A stretch of DNA of 64,000 nt from NCBI RefSeq assembly GCF_014692525.1, contig NZ_JACNYL010000004.1, forward strand, positions 248,001 through 312,000, given 5' to 3'. Positions 1-8,179 of the stretch are shown here, one piece after another. Position 1 is the stretch's first letter, and each line of letters opens with the position of its first letter. The notes below the pieces were generated by a model that worked only from the letters and a program-made list of their open reading frames with translations, had not been told where the DNA came from and ran no database searches. Origin of the DNA: Sphingobacterium chuzhouense (lineage in GTDB: Bacteria > Bacteroidota > Bacteroidia > Sphingobacteriales > Sphingobacteriaceae). The translations under genes and the position numbers were made by a program.

Positions 1-298
1 AAATAAGTTAGTTCGCAAAGGATACCCGATTGTGAATGTAGGAAGAAAGAAAGGTAAAGTGGCGGGTGTAGATATCGAAGATATGGACGATATCCATACA
101 GATATCGATACAATTACATTGTATGTCGGTCCGCAGAACCAATCCATCTATTACGATTATATTTTGCAAACAAAACCCAAGCGTGTAATTTTTAATCCGG
201 GTACGGAGAATAGGGAATTGAAGCAAAAACTTGAAGAAGCTGGGATCGAAACGGTAGAAGCGTGTACGCTGGTGATGTTGAATACAGGACAATATTAA
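1..298 (+). CDS. CoA-binding domain protein, 3' part
   Basis: This reading frame is open from the first bases of the window, so the gene starts upstream. The visible 99 or so residues include VNVGRKKGKVAGV and KRVIFNPGTENREL. They resemble the C-terminal half of the small Rossmann-like CoA-binding proteins (YccU/COG1832 type), about 120-145 residues long. The role of the family is poorly defined; binding of CoA or an acyl-CoA is known only by fold. The GTG at 32 is internal, since coding continues upstream of it. A terminator-like hairpin follows at 389-422, so the gene is probably not co-transcribed with the ribosomal cluster behind it. Confidence 0.75.
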   Translation, partial: NKLVRKGYPIVNVGRKKGKVAGVDIEDMDDIHTDIDTITLYVGPQNQSIYYDYILQTKPKRVIFNPGTENRELKQKLEEAGIETVEACTLVMLNTGQY

Positions 299-388
299 TA
301 AAGCTTAGACGGAATGCGGTGCGTTTAAAATGCGCTGTACGAAAGGGTAGGTATAATCCTTTTTGCTGTTAAGTTAGGTATAAATCTT

Positions 389-422
389 TTAGAGGTGCAC
401 CCCCTGCGCCTCTATCTTTTTA
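389..422 (+). terminator. Rho-independent terminator after the CoA-binding gene
   Basis: AGAGGTGCA (391-399) pairs with TGCGCCTCT (405-413) with one G-T wobble around a C-rich loop, followed by ATCTTTTTA. It separates the CoA-binding gene from the ribosomal promoter. Confidence 0.65.
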
Positions 423-444
423 AAAAAAAATAATGCGCTAACTG

Positions 445-475
445 TTTGATACTTATAAAATTCTTTCTACCTTTG
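445..475 (+). promoter_or_regulatory. Promoter of the rplC ribosomal operon
   Basis: TTTG at 445-448 and TACCTTTG at 468-475 are separated by exactly 19 bases, matching the Bacteroidota primary sigma consensus TTTG-N19-TAnnTTTG. Transcription would begin near 481, leaving a leader of about 70 bases before rplC. Confidence 0.8.
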
Positions 476-506
476 CAATCCCTTTATGGGGAAAGTGTGT
501 CTTGAG

Positions 507-524
507 CGAAGCCCTACTGCTTCG
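507..524 (+). promoter_or_regulatory. Hairpin in the rplC leader
   Basis: CGAAGC (507-512) and GCTTCG (519-524) form a 6-bp stem with a 6-base loop in the untranslated leader. A role in ribosomal-protein feedback is only a guess; what the sequence shows is the hairpin. Confidence 0.4.
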
Positions 525-552
525 ATGGACGATTAATTAATTTATTTATAAG

Positions 553-1170
553 ATGTCAGGAATTATTGGTAAAAAAGTAGGAATGACCAGCCTGTTCGAT
601 GCGGAAGGGAAGAACATCCCTTGTACAGTAATTGAGGCTGGGCCGTGCGTGGTAACGCAGATACGTACGGTAGAAAAGGATGGCTATTCTGCTGTTCAAC
701 TTGGCTATGATGATGCCAAAGAAAAGAACACGACGGCTCCTTTAAAAGGACACTTTGCAAAAGCAGGGGTTAGTCCTAAGCGTAAACTAGTTGAATTCAA
801 AACCTTTGAGGATGAGAAACAACTAGGTGACACGGTGGATGTCACTATCTTTGAAGAAGGCGAATACGTTGATGTAGTCGGTACTTCAAAAGGTAAGGGT
901 TTCCAGGGTGTAATGAAGCGTCACGGATTTGGTGGTGTAGGTGGTGCAACTCACGGTCAGCACAACAGACTACGTGCTCCAGGTTCATTAGGTGCTGCTT
1001 CTTGGCCTTCTCGCGTATTCAAGGGAAAACGCATGGCAGGTCGCACAGGCGGAGACAGAGTGAAAATTCAAAACTTACAAGTTTTGAAAATTTATCCTGA
1101 TCAAAACCTTATTGTTGTTAATGGTTCCGTTCCAGGAGCTAAAGGTTCTTATGTAATCGTAGACAAATAG
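553..1170 (+). CDS. rplC: 50S ribosomal protein L3
   Basis: L3 is an early-assembly 23S rRNA-binding protein whose central extension reaches toward the peptidyl transferase centre. The 205 residues are normal for the family. The extension is visible at about 112-165, with KGKGFQGVMKRHGFGG and THGQHNRLRAPGSLG. It is the first gene of the cluster, behind its own promoter. In many relatives rpsJ (S10) lies immediately upstream; here it does not. rplD starts 7 bases downstream. Confidence 0.97.
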   Translation: MSGIIGKKVGMTSLFDAEGKNIPCTVIEAGPCVVTQIRTVEKDGYSAVQLGYDDAKEKNTTAPLKGHFAKAGVSPKRKLVEFKTFEDEKQLGDTVDVTIFEEGEYVDVVGTSKGKGFQGVMKRHGFGGVGGATHGQHNRLRAPGSLGAASWPSRVFKGKRMAGRTGGDRVKIQNLQVLKIYPDQNLIVVNGSVPGAKGSYVIVDK

Positions 1171-1177
1171 TAGAGAG

Positions 1178-1807
1178 ATGGAAGTTAATGTATTAAATTT
1201 ATCAGGTAAAGAAACAGGTGCCAAGGTGCAGCTTCCTGAGTCAGTATTCGGCGTAGAGCCAAACGACCATGCGATCTATTTGGATGTGAAACAATACCTA
1301 GCAAACCAACGCCAAGGAACACACAAATCGAAACAACGTAATGAGATCGCGGGTTCTACTCGTAAATTACACAAACAAAAAGGTACTGGTGGTGCCCGTG
1401 CAGGTTCTATCAAATCTCCATTGTTTAATGGTGGTGGACGTGTATTTGGTCCACAGCCTCGTGATTATTCGTTCAAATTGAACAAAAAGTTAAAGCAGGT
1501 GGCGCGTAAGTCCGCATTGAGCTACAAAGCTAAAGAGAACAACATCTTGGTATTGGACGAAGTAAACTTCGATGCAATCAAAACCAAAAACTATGTATCG
1601 TTCATCAATGCATTGAACTGTGCTGACGAGAAAACTCTTCTCGTATTGCCAACAGAAAACAAGAACGTTTATTTATCAAGCAGAAACTTGAAAAAAGCAA
1701 AGGTTATCGTTGCAGCAGATTTAAATACGTATGATGTATTGAATGCTACAAAACTTTTGTTGACGACAGATTCTGTTAAAACTTTGGAGGAAGCATTCGC
1801 TAAGTAA
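1178..1807 (+). CDS. rplD: 50S ribosomal protein L4
   Basis: L4 binds 23S rRNA and lines the polypeptide exit tunnel; in E. coli it also represses the S10 operon. The 209-residue length is standard. The basic tunnel loop is visible as QKGTGGARAGSIKSPLFNGG and GPQPRDYSFKLNKK at about residues 65-105. It lies between rplC and rplW in the conserved S10 order, and rplW begins one base after its stop. No copy of the E. coli L4 target leader is recognisable upstream of rplC. Confidence 0.97.
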   Translation: MEVNVLNLSGKETGAKVQLPESVFGVEPNDHAIYLDVKQYLANQRQGTHKSKQRNEIAGSTRKLHKQKGTGGARAGSIKSPLFNGGGRVFGPQPRDYSFKLNKKLKQVARKSALSYKAKENNILVLDEVNFDAIKTKNYVSFINALNCADEKTLLVLPTENKNVYLSSRNLKKAKVIVAADLNTYDVLNATKLLLTTDSVKTLEEAFAK

Positions 1808-1808
1808 T

Positions 1809-2099
1809 ATGGAAATTATCAAAAAACCTATTTTAACTGAGAAAGCTTCGTTATTGACGGAGAAATTAAACCGTTACGCTTTCAAGGTTGACCACAGAGC
1901 TAATAAAATCCAGATCAAACAAGCTGTTGAAGAAATGTTCGGTGTGACTGTTTTGGCGGTTAACACAGCAGTTGTTGCCGGTAAGGCAAAAAGCCGTTAT
2001 ACAAAAGCAGGTTTCGTATCCGGAAGAGCTCCTAAATATAAAAAAGCCATCATCACAGTGAAAGATGGTGAAACTATTGACTTTTACAGTACACTATAA
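1809..2099 (+). CDS. rplW: 50S ribosomal protein L23
   Basis: L23 sits at the exit of the ribosomal tunnel and is the docking site for trigger factor and SRP. It has 96 residues, with the family N-terminus IIKKPILTEKASLLTE and core YAFKVDHRANKIQIKQAVEE. The loop GKAKSRYTKAGFVSGRAPKYKKA is the basic rRNA-contacting segment. It stands in S10 operon order, tightly packed between rplD and rplB. Confidence 0.97.
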   Translation: MEIIKKPILTEKASLLTEKLNRYAFKVDHRANKIQIKQAVEEMFGVTVLAVNTAVVAGKAKSRYTKAGFVSGRAPKYKKAIITVKDGETIDFYSTL

Positions 2100-2105
2100 T
2101 AAGAA

Positions 2106-2932
<827 letters not shown>

Positions 2933-2933
<1 letters not shown>

Positions 2934-3199
2934 TGGCTCGTTCAATTAAAAAAGGTCCTTATATCGATCACAACTTAGAAAGAAAAGTTCTTTCTATGAA
3001 TGAAACAAACAAAAAATCAGTAATCAAGACATGGTCTCGTAGATCTATGATTTCACCTGATTTTGTTGGTCATACCTTCGCAGTGCACAACGGGAATAAA
3101 TTTATCCCTGTTTATGTAACAGAAAATATGGTTGGTCACAAGCTTGGTGAATTCGCGCCTACGCGTACATTCAAAGGCCACGCAGAAAAGAAAAAATAA
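2933..3199 (+). CDS. rpsS: 30S ribosomal protein S19
   Basis: S19 forms part of the 30S head with S13, near the A-site tRNA. The 88 residues begin MARSIKKGPYIDHNLERK and contain TWSRRSMISPDFVGHTFAVH, both diagnostic. The start codon overlaps the last base of rplB. rplV follows after 7 bases. Confidence 0.97.
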
Positions 3200-3206
3200 T
3201 TAGGTA

Positions 3207-3638
3207 ATGGAAGCAACAAAAAAACTCAAAAAATCTGTCTTAATCAGACAGCGCAAAGAGCAGGAAAAAGCTCAAGTAGGAGGAGCTTCTACTGCCAAGT
3301 TATTGAACTGCCCTACTTCACCGCGTAAAATGCGTTTAGTGGTAGATCTTATCCGTGGCGAAAAAGTGGAATCGGCTCTTTACATCTTGAAACATTCAGG
3401 AAAAGAAGCTGCTGCTCGTGTTGAGAAATTATTATTATCAGCCATCAAAAACTGGGAAGCAAAGAATGAAGGTGCTTCTTTGGAAGACAGCGCTTTGTAT
3501 GTGAAAGAAATACAAGTAGGTGGTGGTCGCCAATTGAAGAGATTGCGTCCAGCTCCACAAGGTCGTGGCTATAGAATTCGTAAACGTTCAAACCATGTAA
3601 CTTTGGTAGTAGATAGTTTAAACAACGTAAACAACTAA
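3207..3638 (+). CDS. rplV: 50S ribosomal protein L22
   Basis: L22 spans the wall of the exit tunnel with a long beta hairpin. The L22 fold begins at about residue 30 with LLNCPTSPRKMRLVVDLIRG. The hairpin tip is GGGRQLKRLRPAPQGRGYRI. A lysine-rich N-terminal extension of about 28 residues, with two lysine-rich stretches, precedes the fold, so the protein (143 aa) is longer than the roughly 110 residues of E. coli. It is in S10 operon order before rpsC. Confidence 0.96.
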   Translation: MEATKKLKKSVLIRQRKEQEKAQVGGASTAKLLNCPTSPRKMRLVVDLIRGEKVESALYILKHSGKEAAARVEKLLLSAIKNWEAKNEGASLEDSALYVKEIQVGGGRQLKRLRPAPQGRGYRIRKRSNHVTLVVDSLNNVNN

Positions 3639-3650
3639 TTTATTATAAGA

Positions 3651-4445
3651 ATGGGACAAAAAGCAAATCCAATAGGTAGCAGATTAGGTATCATCAAAGG
3701 ATGGGACTCTAATTGGTTCGGAGGCAACAACTATTCTGATAAGTTAGTTGAGGACGAAAAAATCAGAAAATATCTTTCTGTACGTATCGCAAAAGGAGGC
3801 GTAGCAAAGGTTGTTATTGAAAGAACTTTGAAACGCATCACGGTTACTATCCATACGGCTCGTCCGGGAATCGTTATCGGTAAAGGTGGTCAGGAAGTGG
3901 ACAAGATTAAAGAAGAGTTGAAAAAATTGACGAAGAAAGACGTTCAAATCAACATCTTCGAAATCAAACGCCCCGAGCTTGATGCCAAATTGGTAGCAGA
4001 AGGCATTGCTAAACAGTTAGAAGCACGTATTTCATTCCGTCGTGCAATGAAAACAGCGATTGCTTCAACCATGCGTATGGGCGCTGAAGGTATCAAGGTA
4101 ATGTGTTCAGGTCGTTTGGGTGGTGCTGAAATGGCGCGTACCGAGCAATATAAAGAAGGAAGAACACCTTTGCACACATTCCGTGCCGACATCGACTATG
4201 CATTAGCAGAAGCTTTAACGACTTACGGTAAGATCGGTGTGAAAGTTTGGATCTGTAAAGGTGAAGTTTACGGTAAACGTGACTTATCTCCTAACATCGG
4301 ACAAACATCAAACACGAAAACCCGTGGTGGAAATGAAGGTGGTGGCGACCGTGACCGTCGTGACAACCGTAAAGGTGGCGGACGTGGCGGAAACCGTGGT
4401 GGAAACAATCGTGGCGGAAACCGTGGTGGTTCAAACAGAGGATAA
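3651..4445 (+). CDS. rpsC: 30S ribosomal protein S3 with Gly/Arg-rich tail
   Basis: S3 lies at the mRNA entry channel and contributes to the ribosomal helicase. The N-terminus MGQKANPIGSRLGI, the KH domain with GIVIGKGGQEVDKIKEEL (about 73-90) and the C-terminal domain are all present. After residue 217 or so the protein carries an extra tail of about 48 residues dominated by GGN and RGG units, such as GGGRGGNRGGNNRGGNRGG. The tail resembles RGG-type RNA-binding segments and brings the protein to 264 aa. A hairpin separates it from rplP. Confidence 0.96.
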   Translation: MGQKANPIGSRLGIIKGWDSNWFGGNNYSDKLVEDEKIRKYLSVRIAKGGVAKVVIERTLKRITVTIHTARPGIVIGKGGQEVDKIKEELKKLTKKDVQINIFEIKRPELDAKLVAEGIAKQLEARISFRRAMKTAIASTMRMGAEGIKVMCSGRLGGAEMARTEQYKEGRTPLHTFRADIDYALAEALTTYGKIGVKVWICKGEVYGKRDLSPNIGQTSNTKTRGGNEGGGDRDRRDNRKGGGRGGNRGGNNRGGNRGGSNRG

Positions 4446-4468
4446 TTAATTTACAGATTAAAACAGAT

Positions 4469-4486
4469 ATCCGCCAGTTGGCGGAT
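4469..4486 (+). promoter_or_regulatory. Hairpin between rpsC and rplP
   Basis: ATCCGCC (4469-4475), loop AGTT, GGCGGAT (4480-4486): a perfect 7-bp stem followed by TAAATAAAATAC. There is no U-tract, so it is more likely a processing, stability or regulatory hairpin than a terminator. Confidence 0.5.
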
Positions 4487-4502
4487 TAAATAAAATACGA
4501 AC

Positions 4503-4925
4503 ATGTTACAGCCAAAAAGAACGAAGTTCAGAAAGATGCAGAAAGGCCGCATGAAAGGTAACGCTTCTCGTGGAGCGGAGTTAGCTTTCGGTTCTTTCGG
4601 TATCAAGTCAATGGAGCCAGCATGGATCACCAGCCGCCAGATTGAGGCTGCACGTATTGCCGTAACACGTTATATGAAACGTGAAGGTCAAGTGTGGATC
4701 CGTATTTTCCCTGACAAACCTGTTACCAAGAAGCCTGCAGAGGTACGTATGGGTAAAGGTAAGGGTGCTCCTGAATACTGGGTAGCCGTAGTGCGTCCAG
4801 GCCGTATGTTATTTGAAGCAGAAGGCGTACCTTTGGAAGTTGCCAAAGAAGCGTTGCGTTTAGCTGCTCAAAAATTACCGGTTCAAACGAAGTTTGTTAT
4901 ACGTAGAGACTACGTAGAAGCATAA
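4503..4925 (+). CDS. rplP: 50S ribosomal protein L16
   Basis: L16 organises the A-site region of 23S rRNA. It has 140 residues, beginning MLQPKRTKFRKMQKGRMKG, with GSFGIKSMEPAWITSRQIEA and the loop MGKGKGAPEYWVAVVRPGR (about 80-100), all diagnostic. It is followed by an unusually wide gap of 92 bases before rpmC. Confidence 0.97.
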   Translation: MLQPKRTKFRKMQKGRMKGNASRGAELAFGSFGIKSMEPAWITSRQIEAARIAVTRYMKREGQVWIRIFPDKPVTKKPAEVRMGKGKGAPEYWVAVVRPGRMLFEAEGVPLEVAKEALRLAAQKLPVQTKFVIRRDYVEA

Positions 4926-4928
4926 AAC

Positions 4929-5001
4929 GTTGGTAATGTCAATAGTTTGGTCTTGTGTCCGTTACACGCAGGATGTTGTATAAACAAATTGATAACCCAA
5001 C
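4929..5001 (+). promoter_or_regulatory. Possible structured leader of rpmC
   Basis: The rplP-rpmC gap can fold as one compound structure. GTTGG (4929-4933) pairs with CCAAC (4997-5001), TCAA and TTTG (4939-4949) pair with CAAATTGA (4985-4992), and there is an inner GTGT/ACAC stem (4955-4967). This was judged by eye only. Confidence 0.3.
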
Positions 5002-5017
5002 TCAACACTGAAAGAAA

Positions 5018-5236
5018 ATGAAGAATTCAGAAATTATCGAATTATCACAAGAGGAACTTACAGCTCGTCTCGAACAAGAGAAGACTGCTCTTAACAAGTT
5101 GAAATTTGCACATGCTGTTTCTGCTATTGAGAACCCTAATGCGATCAAAGCAGCGCGCAAAACTATCGCTCGTATCTCGACAGAGATTTCAAAACGTAGA
5201 ATTGCTGCGAAATCCGAAACAGCCGCTGAGGCATAA
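5018..5236 (+). CDS. rpmC: 50S ribosomal protein L29
   Basis: L29 is a small helical protein beside L23 at the tunnel exit. The 72 residues fit the family: MKNSEIIELSQEELTARLEQ followed by LNKLKFAHAVSAIENP and the second helix AARKTIARISTEISKR. It is followed after 15 bases by rpsQ in the normal order. Confidence 0.95.
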   Translation: MKNSEIIELSQEELTARLEQEKTALNKLKFAHAVSAIENPNAIKAARKTIARISTEISKRRIAAKSETAAEA

Positions 5237-5251
5237 ATGTAAAGTCGAAAA

Positions 5252-5506
5252 ATGGAAAGAAATTTAAGAAAAACAAGAATCGGCTTGGTAGTTAGCAACA
5301 AGATGGACAAATCTATCGTAGTAGCTGTTGAACGTAAAGTAAAACACCCTATCTATGGTAAATTTGTGAAAAAAACTACCAAATTTAAAGCTCATGACGA
5401 AACAAATACCTGCGGTATCGGCGATACGGTATTAATCATGGAAACTCGTCCGCTGAGTAAAACAAAGAACTGGAGATTGGTTGAAATATTAGAAAGGGCT
5501 AAATAA
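5252..5506 (+). CDS. rpsQ: 30S ribosomal protein S17
   Basis: S17 is an OB-fold primary 16S rRNA-binding protein. The 84 residues include RKTRIGLVVSNKMDKSIVVA, VKHPIYGKFVKKTTKFKAHD and the C-terminal ETRPLSKTKNWRLVEILE. Its stop overlaps the rplN start in a TAATG junction at 5504-5508. Confidence 0.97.
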   Translation: MERNLRKTRIGLVVSNKMDKSIVVAVERKVKHPIYGKFVKKTTKFKAHDETNTCGIGDTVLIMETRPLSKTKNWRLVEILERAK

Positions 5507-5874
5507 TGGTACAACAGGAATCAAGATTAAATGTGGCCGACAACTCGGGAGCTAAAGAAGTTTTAGTAATCCGTGTATTAGGCGGTACGCGTAAGCGTTA
5601 TGCATCTATCGGTGATAAAGTTGTTGTTACCGTGAAGAGCGCTTTACCTTCAGGAAACGTGAAGAAAGGAACCGTTTCTAAAGCAGTAGTCGTACGTACG
5701 AAAAAAGAAATCCGTCGTAAAGATGGTTCTTACATCCGTTTCGATGACAATGCTGCTGTATTGTTAAATAATAATGATGAACCACGCGGAACACGTATCT
5801 TCGGCCCAGTAGCTCGGGAATTACGTGAGAAGCAGTTCATGAAAATTGTATCACTAGCACCGGAGGTTTTATAA
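5506..5874 (+). CDS. rplN: 50S ribosomal protein L14
   Basis: L14 forms part of the subunit interface with L19. The 122 residues are standard, with VQQESRLNVADNSGAKEVLV at the N-terminus and RIFGPVARELREKQFMKIVS at the C-terminus. It is translationally coupled to rpsQ by overlap, and rplX begins 2 bases after its stop. Confidence 0.98.
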   Translation: MVQQESRLNVADNSGAKEVLVIRVLGGTRKRYASIGDKVVVTVKSALPSGNVKKGTVSKAVVVRTKKEIRRKDGSYIRFDDNAAVLLNNNDEPRGTRIFGPVARELREKQFMKIVSLAPEVL

Positions 5875-5876
5875 TT

Positions 5877-6221
5877 ATGGCACAGAAGAAAAAAACAACT
5901 ACGCACAAAATCAAAATCAAAGCAGGAGATTTAGTGAAAGTTATCGCCGGTAACTCTAAAGGTGTTCAGGGAAAAGTTCTACAAGTTGTAAAAGAGACTA
6001 ATAGAGCGGTTGTAGAAGGCGCTAATATTGTTAAAAAACATACGAAGCCTAGTGCAGCTAACCCTAACGGTGGTATCATTGAGAAAGAAGCTGCTATCCA
6101 CATTTCTAATCTAGCGTTGATCGATCCGAAAACAGGTGAGCCTACTCGTGTTGGTCGTCGTGTAAATGCAGATGGCAAAATTGTTCGTTACGCAAAAAAA
6201 TCAGGGGAGGAAATTAAATAA
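5877..6221 (+). CDS. rplX: 50S ribosomal protein L24
   Basis: L24 is an assembly-initiator protein with a KOW motif, seen as KAGDLVKVIAGNSKGVQGKV at about residues 15-35. The domain continues through VEGANIVKKHTKPS. The length is 114 residues. The stop codon overlaps the rplE start in a TAATG junction. Confidence 0.97.
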   Translation: MAQKKKTTTHKIKIKAGDLVKVIAGNSKGVQGKVLQVVKETNRAVVEGANIVKKHTKPSAANPNGGIIEKEAAIHISNLALIDPKTGEPTRVGRRVNADGKIVRYAKKSGEEIK

Positions 6222-6790
6222 TGACTTACGTACCAAGATTAAAAGCGAAATATGCGGAAGAAATCCGTACAACGCTAAAGGAAAAATTCCAGTATAAGAG
6301 CGTTATGCAAGTTCCGAAGCTTGAGAAAATTGTTGTATCGCAAGGTATCGGTGCTGCTACAGCTGATAAAAAATTAATTGACAACGCTATATCGGAGTTA
6401 ACTTTAATTACTGGTCAGCAAGCAGTTTCTACGAAATCAAAGAAAGATATCTCTAACTTTAAATTGCGTAAAGGAATGCCTATTGGTGCACGTGTAACAT
6501 TGCGCGACAACAATATGTACGAATTCCTTGACCGTTTGGTATCTGTATCTTTGCCTCGTATCCGCGATTTCCGTGGTATCAATGAGAAAGGTTTTGACGG
6601 AAGAGGTAACTATAATTTGGGTATCACTGAGCAGATTATTTTCCCAGAGATCAATATTGACAAGATCAATAAAATCCAAGGTATGGATATCACTTTTGTA
6701 ACTTCGGCTGACAATGATGTAGAGGCTTTGGAGTTGTTGAAACAATTCGGTTTACCGTTCAAAAATCAAAATACAAACAACAATGGCTAA
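6221..6790 (+). CDS. rplE: 50S ribosomal protein L5
   Basis: L5 binds 5S rRNA and contacts the 30S head. The 189 residues are slightly longer than E. coli L5 (179), the excess being at the C-terminus (FKNQNTNNNG). Diagnostic segments are NKIQGMDITFVTSADNDVEA and the core FRGINEKGFDGRGNYNLGI. Its 3' end overlaps rpsN by 8 bases. Confidence 0.97.
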   Translation: MTYVPRLKAKYAEEIRTTLKEKFQYKSVMQVPKLEKIVVSQGIGAATADKKLIDNAISELTLITGQQAVSTKSKKDISNFKLRKGMPIGARVTLRDNNMYEFLDRLVSVSLPRIRDFRGINEKGFDGRGNYNLGITEQIIFPEINIDKINKIQGMDITFVTSADNDVEALELLKQFGLPFKNQNTNNNG

Positions 6791-7052
6791 AGAAGGAATA
6801 AAAGCACGCGAAATCAAGCGTCAGAAATTGGTAGCTAAATATGCAGAGAAACGTGCGGCCTTGAAAGCTGCAGGAGATTATGCAGCTTTAGATAAATTAC
6901 CAAAGAATGCTTCGCCAGTACGTTTGCACAACCGTTGTAAACTAACTGGTCGCCCTAAAGGATATATGCGTCAATTTGGTATCTCCCGTGTAACTTTCCG
7001 CGAGATGGCATTGGACGGTAAAATCCCGGGAGTGAAAAAAGCTTCTTGGTAA
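6783..7052 (+). CDS. rpsN: 30S ribosomal protein S14, zinc-free type
   Basis: S14 is a 30S head protein. The 89-residue form has no CxxC pairs in the region where zinc-binding S14 proteins carry them. The C-terminal block NRCKLTGRPKGYMRQFGISR and its long basic N-terminal helix match the C-minus type, so the protein does not need zinc. It overlaps rplE by 8 bases. A promoter-like box and a terminator follow before rpsH. Confidence 0.97.
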   Translation: MAKEGIKAREIKRQKLVAKYAEKRAALKAAGDYAALDKLPKNASPVRLHNRCKLTGRPKGYMRQFGISRVTFREMALDGKIPGVKKASW

Positions 7053-7076
7053 TCAGAAAAAAAACATTTACTTTTG
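7046..7076 (+). promoter_or_regulatory. Internal promoter ahead of rpsH
   Basis: TACTTTTG (7069-7076) matches TAnnTTTG, with TTGG at 7046-7049 at 19-base spacing. Transcription would start near 7083, inside the left arm of the following hairpin, so these transcripts would lack part of the terminator stem. Confidence 0.5.
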
Positions 7077-7114
7077 CCCGGGCAAATCCGACTAGGATTT
7101 GTCGGGTTTTTTTT
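7077..7114 (+). terminator. Intrinsic terminator inside the spc operon
   Basis: The left arm at 7077-7089 pairs with the right arm at 7095-7106 (core CAAATCC/GGATTTG, then G-T, G-C, a bulged G and CCC/GGG), followed by eight Ts (7107-7114). It is a complete terminator signature between rpsN and rpsH, both expected in one operon. Confidence 0.75.
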
Positions 7115-7197
7115 CGTTTCGAAAATATTTATTAACGGACGACAGGTCTTTGGCTTCGGTTAGTCACGGAAACCATTGTCATAATTTCAATTATATA

Positions 7198-7596
7198 ATG
7201 AATACAGATCCAATAGCGGATTACCTTACACGAGTAAGGAATGCCATCAAGGCCAACCACAGGGTTGTTGAAATTCCTGCATCGAACCTTAAAAAAGAAA
7301 TTACCAAAGTTCTTTTTGATAAAGGTTACATTGCTAATTACAAATTCGAGGAAAACAATCCTCAGGGTAGCATCAAAATAGCTTTGAAGTACCATCCAAT
7401 TAGCAAAATTCCGGCTATTCGCACATTGACACGTGTGAGTAAACCTGGTTTAAGAAAGTATGCAGGTGTTGACAGCATGCCTCGTGTTTTGAATGGTTTG
7501 GGTATCGCGATTCTGTCTACTTCCAAAGGAGTAATGACAGATAAAGAGGCCCGTCTACAAAACGTAGGTGGTGAAGTTTTATGTTACGTTTATTAA
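7198..7596 (+). CDS. rpsH: 30S ribosomal protein S8
   Basis: S8 is a central 16S rRNA-binding protein; in E. coli it represses the spc operon. The ATG at 7198 gives MNTDPIADYLTRVRNAIKAN, the standard S8 start, and 132 residues in all. The frame remains open upstream to about 7099, but that part runs through the terminator and is not S8-like. The leader (7141-7180) can form GACA/TGTC plus GGT/ACC pairings, which might be an autoregulatory site. Confidence 0.97.
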   Translation: MNTDPIADYLTRVRNAIKANHRVVEIPASNLKKEITKVLFDKGYIANYKFEENNPQGSIKIALKYHPISKIPAIRTLTRVSKPGLRKYAGVDSMPRVLNGLGIAILSTSKGVMTDKEARLQNVGGEVLCYVY

Positions 7597-7619
7597 TCTA
7601 GGTAAAAAACACAAAAGAA

Positions 7620-8174
7620 ATGTCAAGAATTGGAAAAGCGCCTATCGCCATTCCCTCGGGAGTGACGATCACGGTATCAGATAAGAATCTGGTAACAGTA
7701 AAAGGTCCAAAAGGCGAATTAACACAACAGGTAGATAGCGACATTACCGTTAAACAAGAAGATGGTCAAGTCGTAGTTACACGCCCTACCGAACAAAAAA
7801 GACACAAATCATTACATGGTTTGTACCGTGCCTTAATCAATAACATGGTTGTTGGTGTTACGGAAGGTTATAAAACTACACAAGAACTAGTCGGTGTAGG
7901 TTACCGTGCAACAAGTACAGGTAACACACTAGAGTTAGCCTTAGGTTTCTCTCACCCGATTGTTTTCATATTGCCAAAGGAAGTTAAAGTAACAACTACT
8001 TCAGAAAAAGGTAAAAACCCTACCGTTACTTTGGAAAGTGCAGACAAGCAGTTGATCGGTCAGATCGCCGCGAAAATCCGTGGCTTCCGTAAGCCTGAAC
8101 CTTACAAAGGAAAAGGTGTTAAGTTTGCAGGTGAAGTATTAAGAAGAAAAGCAGGTAAATCAGCTAAAAAATAA
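7620..8174 (+). CDS. rplF: 50S ribosomal protein L6
   Basis: L6 binds 23S rRNA near the sarcin-ricin loop. It has 184 residues with two repeated L6 domains; the N-terminus is MSRIGKAPIAIPSGV and the C-terminal signature is IRGFRKPEPYKGKGVKFAGE. Within the cluster it lies 23 bases after rpsH and 5 before rplR. Confidence 0.98.
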   Translation: MSRIGKAPIAIPSGVTITVSDKNLVTVKGPKGELTQQVDSDITVKQEDGQVVVTRPTEQKRHKSLHGLYRALINNMVVGVTEGYKTTQELVGVGYRATSTGNTLELALGFSHPIVFILPKEVKVTTTSEKGKNPTVTLESADKQLIGQIAAKIRGFRKPEPYKGKGVKFAGEVLRRKAGKSAKK

Positions 8175-8179
8175 TAACC

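Larger units (their letters stand above)
299..552 (+). other. Gap before the ribosomal cluster
   Basis: These 254 bases hold the terminator (389-422), the operon promoter (445-475) and the leader hairpin (507-524). No rpsJ or other coding frame is present. Confidence 0.8.

Noticed and set aside
7099..7197. N-terminal extension of S8
   Set aside because: The open stretch runs through the terminator and leader; S8 proteins begin at the ATG at 7198.
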